A DNA stretch of 64,000 nucleotides from positions 28,054 to 92,053 of the forward strand of contig DF241020.1 in NCBI GenBank assembly GCA_000507305.1, written 5' to 3'. Source of the DNA: Breviolum minutum Mf 1.05b.01 (lineage: Eukaryota; Sar; Dinophyceae; Suessiales; Symbiodiniaceae). The notes under the pieces were generated by a model that saw nothing but the letters and a program-made list of their open reading frames with translations, was not told where the DNA came from and did not search any database. Below are positions 44,901 through 55,900 of this stretch, piece by piece. The first letter of the stretch is position 1; every line of letters starts with the position of its first letter. The translations under genes were made by a program, and so were the position numbers.

Positions 44901-47900
44901 CTCTTAATTTCAGCCATAGGATGGGCACCGTCACAACAATTTTCTTTCAACTTGAAGAATACAAGGTTTCAAGAGAATTGTTGGACTTAAGATGGCATTC
45001 TAAGTCTACATCTGCATCTGCATTCTTAGCATATTGTGGTATGATAACGTATCAACGGATTCAATCATCCAATTTCATGCCGCTTCGAAAGCTCAGCAAA
45101 AAAATCCGTATTCTGAAACCCATCGCGGGACGTTTTTGTCATTGTGCCATGCAGCTTGATCTCTACTTGGCCAGTGGGAGAAGTGTTGCAGTTATCACCA
45201 GCGAGGAAACATTACTTTGTGAACTCAAGGATATCGCTCAGCAGCGTTTCGGCATTGCTGTGCAGAGTTTGGCTCCTTGGCGCGTTTTCGAAACGGCGAT
45301 TTGAAACAGCACGGTCATTGAGAGTCCAGGAAGATCTAGATCGTCATTCCTTTTTTAAATGTCAAGGTATATCTAAGTGTGTGTTTTTTTTTGGGGGGGG
45401 GGATGTGGTGTTTACATGTTTTTCGAGATCTTCTTGAACGAAGATCAACGTTTGGGGAGGATTCCCTTGTCAACAGCATCTTCCTTGGATTATATCCGAG
45501 GTCTCTGCTGATGGACGGTTGCTGGAAGGAGCCAAGACTTTGTGCAATGCAGCCCTTCGTGATGGTGATGTAATCACCGTGGTGGCCCAAGGTGTGTCTT
45601 GGCTCCAAACCAACCATCTCCACTTTGTGGGCTCATAAAGTTGGCGGCTAACTGGGGAGCGGTTACAACTGGTTGTTGGTAGAAATATACTGTTGATGGT
45701 TCAGAAATCCGGCGAGAAAACCAGTTGAGGTATCGGTATATAGTATAATCCCATTATATATTTACGATGGGCTTTAAAAAACCATCCAACCGGTGGTTGG
45801 CCTTGGGATTTCTTCCATCCATCAACAGTATGTTAAACAGCTGGAATCCTGGTGAATCTTGTGGAACTCCAAGGCCCGGATTGTCTCGAACAGAGGCTCC
45901 TCAGCATTTGCTTTAATTCGTGATGATGGCACAGTGCTGACATGGGGTGAACCCAGCCGTGGTGGGGATAGCAGCAGTGTTGAAGACCAACTGATCAATG
46001 TGCCCAGCTCAGCTTCTTCAGATTTCAAGTATTGTCTTTCGATAGAAGATAATTTTGAATCATGTGTTTTTGATTCTTTATGTCTCTAGTAGAGGTGCAT
46101 TCTTTTGTTGCAAGAGGCTCTTAGTCCTTTCAAAAATTCAATCCTGTCTTGTTTTTGCGTTCCTGTTTGCTTCCTGTTTTTCCGCTTCAAGCACATTAGA
46201 AGTAGAAATTGCCGAGGTGCAGCAAGTGCTCTCTTCTTGGTGTTCGTTTGCTGCGATTCGAACGGACGGATCTGTTGTTACTTGGGGTGATCCCAAATTT
46301 GGAGGTGACAGCAGCATGGTCCAAGAAAAGCTTATACAAGTACAACAGATAGCAGCATCCAGGAGGGCATTTGCGGCCCTTTTGGCCAATGGATCTGTTG
46401 TTACTTGGGGTGATCCAGACACTGGTGGGGACAGCAGTGACGTCCAAGAACAGTTGAAAGAAGTTTGTCAACTTGAAGCATCATATGGAGCTTTTGGGGC
46501 AATCTTGGCAGATGGCAGTGTCGTTGCGTGGGGCGACATCGATACCGGTGGAGATTGTAGCAAAGCCTTCAAGCAACTTAAAGGCGTTCGACAACTTCGA
46601 GCCTCTCATGGTTCATTTGCAGCAATTTTGTCGGACGGCCATGTCGTATGTTGGGGAAATCCAGATATCGATAGTGAAAGCTGCAAAGTACCTGAAGGTC
46701 TATGTGCCTGGGCGATATTTTTGAAACAGAATCTTTATTTTTGGAACCCAAAAAAAAGCAACAAGCAGTGATTTTTTTTCGGATGGAAATGATGAAAGAG
46801 ACATTTTTTAAAATGTAATGAGTTGGATCCGTCATCCAACTGAAACACAACCATTTAAGTTGAATTTGTGGATCTATGGGGGTACCAGTTATAGGCGTAA
46901 AAATTCTACACATCACCAAGGTGATGTGCAAGAGATTCAAGCATCGGGACATGCGTTTGCTGCGGTTCTTTCTGATGGATCAGTGGTTACTTGGGGAGAT
47001 GCGGATTTTGGAGGTGATAGTAGCCAGGTACAAGAGCAGTTGAAAGATGTGCAGCAAATCCAATCTTCTCGCAGGAGTGGCTTTGTAAATTTTTCAAACT
47101 TGTTGTTCTTGGGTTTTTTGTTTGAGGAGGTCGGGAAACCTTACTGTAGGGTTTCTGAAGATTTCCAGTCCTTTGAAGATGGGTATCTAGTAGCACTGAT
47201 AGCAAAATGACATATCGATCTCTAAACAACTCAATGGATACCCAATGGACACTGATAGTTTTGCTAGTTCAACAGTGACCTAACCAAACCTCCGGAAGCG
47301 TAGCATGGAAGCGTTCCAGTTGCTAGATGTGCAATATCGAACACCAGAAGGGAACACTTCAGGTTCCGTCACAACGATTTTGGGTTTCCTACATCCTCAA
47401 GAAAAAGTCACCTTTGATTTCAACTTTCAACCGAAAACCAAATTTTCCCTTTTTTTTCAGGGCTTTTGCAGCACTGAGACGCGACGGGGTGGTTGTAACT
47501 TGGGGAGATTTGCATCATTTCATGTCGGATGTGCCCTGCTTGGTGGAAGTTTGTGAACTTTGTGCCACCAGTGGGGCTTTTGCTGCGAGATTGACCGATG
47601 GCACCGTTGTGAAGCCTGGTTTTGTTGAATGCGGGAAGACGTGGGGAAAACTGTTGAACCAAGTCCTTTTTGAAGGATGCAACTCAAAAAAAGATACTGT
47701 ACTTCAAATTTCAAAACTAAAAAACCTCCAAAATCTGTAGCTGTTGCTACAATTTCATGTTCTCTTTATGTGTTCTTGAACATCATGAAGCCCTAGCAAA
47801 GGCAACGAATGGAAGCCTTCCCAATTTTGAGAAAACACCAAGGACTTGGGGCCACAGTTATCTTGGTGGCGACAGTCAGGTGCTCGAGACATGGGTGGGC

Positions 47901-50900
47901 AGGGTAATGAACTGCGAGATCAGACGTAATCATGCATTCGACTAGGCCATGACTTATCTCATAAAAAAGACAGACTGATCCCAAGGGGTGCCTTTCTGGG
48001 ATCAAATTGAAGATGACTGCCTGTAATTTCTCTTTATCTAAGATCTGTGGTATCTCGGCTTGGCCATGTTCCGCTGGTCCATTGATCGTTGGGACTGCAT
48101 TTGGTTTGGCATTCACCCGAAGCCCAAACTCTAAGTCTTGTCCCTGCAACACATGAGGGACAGCAGAGAAAACAGAGCAAACATCATGAAGATTTTTAGG
48201 AAAGGACATAGTCTACCTTACCTCTATGAGAAAAAACAGTAAGAATGAACAGCCACAGTGCCACACTCAAAGACATCTTTGTTCAATTTCTTCTTCACCA
48301 TATCCCCATATCGTAATACCGGACTTTTCTTCGCGACAGGCCGTGGCCAGTCGATTGCACAATGTTCAGCAACTCGCCGCATCCAATGGGGCATTTGCTG
48401 CTTTGCTGGAAGATGGTCAAATCGTTACATGGGGCAGCCCCTATTCAGGTGGCGAATCTTGGGGCTTACAAGAACGTCTATGTCCCGATACAACTCCCTG
48501 GAAGCGCAGGAGGATGAAGAGTGGATGGGAATCGCTGAGGGCACTTGTTGAAGGGTAGATCTTTCACATGTGCAAGCTGAAAGCTTGTTTTGTCTCACGG
48601 TGATCAGCTGCCGTTGACCAGACGAAGCTGGGAGCAAAAAGACAATCTCTCAAAAAGCCGCCTCGGCAAGCTGGGAGTTTCTGAAAAACCTGAGATTCAC
48701 ATCATTAAAGTTTAACGAATCACGTTTTTGTTGGGTTCATTTTGGGCGTTTTGACAACACAATTCTCCCCCAACAAATCCACAAAAATCAAATCTCCAAG
48801 TCAATCCGACAATCCAGAAATATGCTCCATGTATTTTTTTAAAGATTATTTACCTACAATGAATGGCTGGAATTCATGGTAAATGTAGGTAAGTCTACCA
48901 GTTTTTAGCCCCAAAACACCCCAACCCTTTGAGGTTCCAATCCTGGACATGTGGCGTTGGCGGAGCTTGAAGATGAGGGTTGCATTGTGCCTTGGGTTTC
49001 GGCCTTTAGATAAAAGATGGATGGAAGGTTTTAATGTCTAAGAATGACCCCAAGATTTTTTACAATAAAAAACTTGGGTCATAGTAAGATAACGCTAAGT
49101 TATAACACAGTTATAATACTAAGTCGTTTCTTTTTGGCACCATATCAAGGTTCATCCCCCTTGTCCTGAGGACATGGTGGTGACTCAAAACGTGGATGGC
49201 TTTCATCAAGCCGCAGGAAGTCGGAGGGTTTTGGAACTCCATGGTAGTGAAGTACATGCCATTTGCCTCAACAGGTGGGAAGTGAAGTGAAGTGCGTTTC
49301 GGCGCCGTGGGGTGAGACGTGAGACGTGAGTTGTGTTGTGTTGTGTGTTTTTTGTTTTTGTTGTTCTTTCAGGTAACGATTTAGCTGTGGGTTTGGCTTG
49401 GTGGTTTGGGTGTTTCTTATAACCCTATATTTTGATCAAAGAAAAACTGCCAAAAAATTGATTAACTTGAAAAAAACATCAATGAACATAATATCAAAAG
49501 ACAAAAACGCTGACGACAGATAGACAGACACAAACATGATAAGACAATTCTGACAATTTTGAAATAGTTTTTAGGGGAAAGTGCCATGAAAATACCACGA
49601 AGATGGCATGAAACTGTTTGGAGCTCTGTTTGGTTGAAAGTGCCATGAATCTGCCATGGAAAGAGACATGAATATGATTTACTTGAGCATGACAATTTTG
49701 AAGCGGTAGAAAGTGCCATGAAAGTGCCATGAATATAGTGATTAAATAATGGATAGAAAAGAATTTGGAGAAAGGGCCACCCCCTCCAAAACAAGTAGTT
49801 TCCAGACATGATTTGAGCCAGAATTGATACATTTTGTGTAAATACCAGTACGATATGATAGATGGAAAAGTTTCGATGCTTTTCTATCCTTAGTTTTTGT
49901 GATCGACAAAAGAAACTGTATATCTGGGAAAGTATTGGATTAGTATTGTCTATGGTTTTTTCTGCTGGATTAGTATTGGAAAAGTATTGGTTTAGTATTG
50001 TTTATATTGCTGTTTGTATTGGGCTACTGAACTAGTACTGGTGGCTGCTTTTTTTCAAACGTCTAATTAAAAAAGTATTGAAACATTGTTTTTTCCAGCT
50101 TTTGGCAGGATCTTGGTGTTGGTGGCTGCTTTTTTTCTATTAAAATTCTACTTTAAGAAAGTATTGAACAATTGATTTTTCCAGCCTTTGGCAGGATTTT
50201 GGTTTTGGTGGCTGCCTTTTTCTCTCAAAATTCTATGTTGAAAAGTATTGAATTTTTGATTCCTCCAGCTTTTGGCAAGATCTTGACAAATGGTTGGTTC
50301 AATTGTGTCTTTGGGTTAAAACTTTTCTATCTATATTCCTTCCTGCATAATATGTATTATTTGGATTTTCCTTGCATTTTTTCTAGAAAAGTACAACTCC
50401 TGTAAAATTTGCAGAAAATATCATAGATAGAAATATTGGATTAGTAGAGGTGACTGCTTTTTTCATTGAAAACATCTTATTGAACAAGTATTGACGATTG
50501 ATTTGTCCAGTTTTTGGCAGGATCTTGGTTTTGGTGGCTGCTTTTTTCATACTCAACAATCCAATTAAACGCGTATTGAATAGCTGATTTTTCCGGCCTT
50601 TGGCAAAGTAATTCGTCCAGCGCTCATGTGGTGCTGTAGGACCGGAATGGTCGGTGGCATTGGGAGCGTGAGCAGTGGTCCCGCGACGAGGCATCACACT
50701 GCAAGCAGAGGTATCGCAACCAGTTTGCTATTCACGTGGAGAATCGTTTAGTGTTTCCTATCTTGCTTTGCATCTTGCAATCTCGTAGATGCTATCCATT
50801 CTTCTTATCCATTTCATACATAGCAAAGTCCTGACCTGTTTCCAATGAAGTTCGTAAAAAATCAATTCGCCATGCGACGGTCGCGATCACCGCGAGCGGT

Positions 50901-52881
50901 CACGAGATTGGCCAGGACAAAGAAGTTACTGTAAAGCGTATGATGTTTCGAGTCTATAGGTGTTGCGGAGATAAACCCATACCGCAGAGCCACTAGATTC
51001 ATTGATATTCCCAAGGAAGTGAATCATGATGAGTACTTATAGCGAGGAGCAACAGCTCATCCATCATGCCATCATCCATCCAAGTTTCTTTTTCATCCAC
51101 ACATAGTCAAATTTTGATAGACCATGTTTTTTTTGGTAGAGGTGGTTGTTTGTCTGATCGTCTTTGAATGCAGCTGCTCAGCTATCACTTGCGAGACGTC
51201 TCCCTTTTTCTCGTCTGCATTTCTTTTAATTCATCATGATGTTTGGTGCCATGCTTGTGCATGGTGTGAAGCGGGCGGATGTGGAAGATGACGACGTCTG
51301 CTAGAGCCTCGGTCCGTATGTTTGCAAGTATATGGTTTGAGCAATCGTTTCTACAGGTGGCATCTATCCGGCCGCGGATGTTAGTGAGCGTTCACCAGCC
51401 GCAACGAGTTTGCAACTTGGCTGCGGACGCACAGCAATGCATGGTGGCCTCTTGTAGAGCCATCTTTACCTCCCCTGCTGCCCATGAAGTTAGGACACAC
51501 TTGCTTGCGCAAGCTGTGCAGTCTGGTGAATGTCGGTATCTTTCAGTGGACGGCGCCTTCCGTGTGTGCTTACCTTTGCTGGGGCATGTGCAAGCCAAGT
51601 TCAATGATCCTGCGTCTGTTCGTGCCTGTGCACCTTTCCAGGACAGTACCCGCAGCATTCGGACATGTGATTACATGACTCTGTTCAATTGCCACATGGA
51701 GTGGGAAAATAATCTAGCGGTATGAACCGGTAAAAAGCCTAAGGTCAAGATTTGCCATGATGGTTGCTACTTGGGCCGCCACTCACCAACATCTGACAAT
51801 GTCTGTTTGGTTGCTCAGGAGCGGGAAGTACGCCGAGTTCTTTGTTCGCGGTCGGACAGGCGCTGTTCTTATAGGATTGGAGCCAGCTGCAGGAGAATCT
51901 TCCCAGGACATTTCCATGTGCTTGACCAAGTGTTTGCCAGATGCTGGTCTGCTGCAGGTCGAACGCATTGCCTCTGATAGCCCTTCCACCAAACTCTTTC
52001 GTGCACTGAAGGAGATTTGTATAAACTTAGAAGGCTTGTCCTCTGATCCGACTCATGCGGCCATGCGGTATGAGCAGGCACTGGGAGCTAAGAAGTCAGA
52101 AGGATCACATCTATTGAGGTCTTGCGTGACGAAATTTACAACTCATGACCCCGCAGTTACTAGCAATAAATGGGGTCCTTGGTTGCAAGGCGGCCCAGCA
52201 CCACCTCTGACTGCGCAAGAACAAGCCCTGCGACACCACATACATGAAAAACCATTCACCAAAATCCCGGCCAACAACAACAAGGTTTTGGCTGCTGCAG
52301 AGAAATTGATCGCCTGGCCAACACGCATTCAATTTGTCGAAGCCTTGGCAGCCCTCAGCGCGGCCCATCCAGAGGACATGGGCCACAAGTTGGAAGGCAC
52401 GAACGTGACTGTAGGCAAGTTCCTATATCAGCTCACGGATGCTGAAAAAATGGAGTGGCTTTTCAACAGCCTCCTTTACCGTCAAGGTCTTCAACCCGAG
52501 GTGCGCACGTTTTTGCCATCTGGGACAACGTCGAACGAGGCGCTCCATGCCGAGATGAACGGATGGTTCCAGGCTATGCGGCGGACCACCTTAGTCTTGA
52601 AACTACGGGTGCAAGGTTTAGGCAAGCTCCTAGCCCACCAGACAGCCCTGCATGCACCGACCACTATGCAGATGCCCCATAATTTGTTGCTTGCAGCAGC
52701 GAGCTGTCGGCCATTATTGGACACCGCATTCATGGAGACACTGGACTCAGGACCAACGCGATTCCGGTGCAGAGCCCTTGCCGCTCAAGAAAGGAAAGCA
52801 GCAAGACCGAGCGCGCGTTGGCCGACTGGGTCAAAAAGCCTGCGGCCAAGCAGCGTAAGGGCACGCCTTTCACCTTGGAAC

Positions 52882-52936
<55 letters not shown>

Positions 52937-55900
52937 CGACAATAGTTAGGCGATGACGACGGAGTGAGAGTGATGATGTATTTGTAGTAATCAAAAATAA
53001 GAGACGGCGCACCGAGAACAGAAGAAAGACCTATGTGGAAACTTGCGACTGGTAGAGTGCACCAAGAGATGCCCACGAGATCTGGCCTTGATGGCCCCCA
53101 ACGGCAGGGCAGGGGATATTTAATTGGTGTTTATCATGTTTGTGTCTGTCTATCTGTCGTCAGTACTTTTTCTTCTTCTTCTTCTCCTTCTGGTTTTCTT
53201 TTCATTGATGGCTTTTCAGGTTCAGGTTGATCTTTTTTTTTGACAGTTTATCTTTGATCAAAATATAGGCGTATAAGAAACACCCAAGCCACCAAGCCAA
53301 ACCCACAGCCAGTGCTATGTTGATTCTTTTTCAGGTTGAATTTGGTTGATACATCTTTTTTGCGAGCTTTTGAAAATGAAACTAAATAGTTCATGTGAGA
53401 TTCACCCCCCAAAAAGTTGTTGAACATCTGTGTGTTTGGAATGACCAGTCAGGGACTGCCGAAAGCGTTTGGAGATGGCACAACTCTTTGAGCAGGAGGT
53501 GCGCAAACGTTGGGAAGGATCTGCTATATACGGGCAGAATGGATCAATCCTTTTGTTGACATGAAGCGTGACTTCTTCAAAACTTGGGTCGGTTTTTAGT
53601 TTCCAAATGCTTCCAAGAGTAGTGATGACTCTATGACTCTATGATTGATTCTTATGGACAAAGTGGGTTCACAGTTTGCCTCCAACTCTGGATCCCAATA
53701 ACAACACCATCAGCCTAGAAAATTTCAATGTTGGAAAGCTAATGACAACAGGGTAAGCGGGAAAATCACCCCCCCGAAGTTTTAGTGAAATTTTCACACA
53801 ACAAAACATGAAACATGTTTTTAGGCAACTTCGAAGAACCCAACTCCTTTGGAAGTAACTCATATGTACCGTCACCTTTTTTTAATTCTGTCACATTTTT
53901 AGGATTTTAGGAATGCCAGACCTTTATTTGCCACTGTCAATGTTGGGTGGGGGGAAGAGACCCAACCCATGCCTCATGCCCTGGGGACATGCCCACTTTA
54001 ATTTCTGTCCGAAGCCGTCGAGGAGTTTTGGTCACCAACAGCAAACTGGGGTCTCCGATGGCCTCAGGCACTGGTTGATGGAACATGCCAGCCAATTGGG
54101 ACGTTTTAAAAACGGCACGTGGTCTTGAAACATGTTTCAATTACTGGTGAATTATCATGAAATATGTTTACATACATATATATATATATATATTTTTATT
54201 TTGATATACATATATACATACAAATGTATATACACATTGATACATGCACTACGCTATTACGTCAACAGATGCAGGAGTTTGTTTATCAACGCTGAAAGTA
54301 AGCCTTGGACCAGCGTTTTGGACCTATCTTTCACTCGACATAGGGCCCAACCATCGGAACGGCCAGGGTGACGATGATTCTGACCTTCAGTGCCGTGGCA
54401 GCTAATGGTGATACATCCAGACGTTTCGTGGAATATATATGTTATATGAGTTGTGAACAAAAATATAGCATAGTTTCTTCATAAATATTTCACCACACTG
54501 CATTTTGAGCAAAAATTGACTAATCAAACCAGAGGCCATCATTCTTAGATTCCCTCTTGTCCTCAGGAAAGCTGTCCGAGGCCAGTTGCAGGCCTTGATT
54601 CAGGCGTCATTGGTGAAGATCTGGATCCCCCCAAAAATCTGCAAATCTTTTGGGGTTTGAGTTTGGCGGGACCCTCATTTTTGCCCAATAACATGACCAG
54701 GCATTTCAAGTTTCCCACATATCCAATTAAAATGAACGTTATCAATCGTTGTTATCATACGTACCTTAAACTGACTGCAGGTTGGGGGGGAGATCTTGTC
54801 CCAAATGGCACTGTAAGATGATCAAAGAGCCTTTCACCTCGCCTCTTTCCTGATGACGGCAACCACCTTGAGCCATTCAAGGACTCAATGACTACAGTAT
54901 CTAAATGGTTTAAGATGGATTGACATGGTGATGGTAGATGTAGAGGTTTCGAACAATCAAGAAAGCATGCTGCAATGTGCAGGGGAAGAAGAAGGAAAAG
55001 TCTGACATGTCTGACAATTCTGACGACTCATCGAGCGAATCGACCAGCTACAGACTCAGCCTTCAAAGTGTGCTCAGCATGTATTTAGTATTTTCTTCAT
55101 GCGCTGAGCCAATGTGAAATGAAAACGCTTTCACATTTGGAAAATCCTTGTGCATCTTCTTTGCTGATTTTGCACGCGTTGGTTATTCCTTCATCTTGGA
55201 GAGCAGGCAGTAGTAGTTCGAGCAACGTGAGCACGGGCGCACGGCAAAAACGCAGGTCCGGATTCTGGATGGTTGTTTTTTGGAGAATTACGACCAAGAT
55301 TCGAAGGATTTGGCATTCAGTGGAGGTTTTGATCAGTATCGTGGTCAAGCAGCAAACAGTGGGAAGTGGGTTCAAAAACGTATCATGAAATGTTTGATTC
55401 GTTTGAAACGCATTGTTCTTGATGTATATTTGATATGTAGCATAATTCTATATCATGCATATAGTCCTGATTATATTGCAATACCTCTAAAATCTACCAT
55501 GTAAAACAACATAATAGTTTTTTTTTCCCTGTTGCTTCTTGTCTCTTCGTATCTATTTCAGTTGACTTCGCGACAGGAATGCTGCTAAGATGCCGAAACC
55601 TCTCACTGAGCAGGCTCACGTGGGTATGCTTCGGTTTCCCATTCCTCTTTAGAGAAAAACCCCTTTTTCTGATGAAGTTGGGTACATAAACTTGCTAAAT
55701 TTCTGTTTCACCCTTTTTTCCCTATGCTTTTGGCACATTTTTAGTGAGGGTGACCCGAGTAGGGGTGACTTATGTCTTGGACCTTCCCAGGAGAAGGTTG
55801 ATGGACCTCCTCTAGGCCGCGTACCCATATGTCCAAGCTGCCAAGTTGGTATTTTGAAGCCAGATGGAGTGTCTTGGACTTCAAGATAGCTTGGTTTTTG

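Larger units (their letters stand above)
44558..48933. other. Sirtuin intron containing the RCC1-repeat gene
   Basis: Edges are set by sirtuin motifs and phase. The interior holds the RCC1-repeat gene on the same strand. Confidence 0.7.
49384..53309 (+). mobile_element. TIR DNA transposon, about 3.9 kb, with DDE-type transposase-like ORFs
   Basis: The ends are inverted copies. The outermost ~65 bp (starting GCTGTGGGTTTGGCTTGGTGG at 49384; complement ending at 53309) match with few differences. Homology resumes further in at GACGACAGATAGACAGACAC (about 49513) and its complement near 53150, giving terminal inverted repeats of roughly 165-190 bp. Inside are short GTGCCATGAA repeats, an 86-88 bp tandem repeat, and two + strand ORFs (51279-51725 and 51757-52956) that resemble transposases found in dinoflagellate genomes. 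No clear target-site duplication is visible (left flank GATTTA, right flank CAGTGC). The whole element lies in the sirtuin intron 49275-53452. The superfamily is not established. Confidence 0.85.

Noticed and set aside
44921-45148. Upstream extension of the RCC1-repeat gene in the same frame
   Set aside because: The frame is open, but this sequence is not part of the usual head; start at 45149 preferred.
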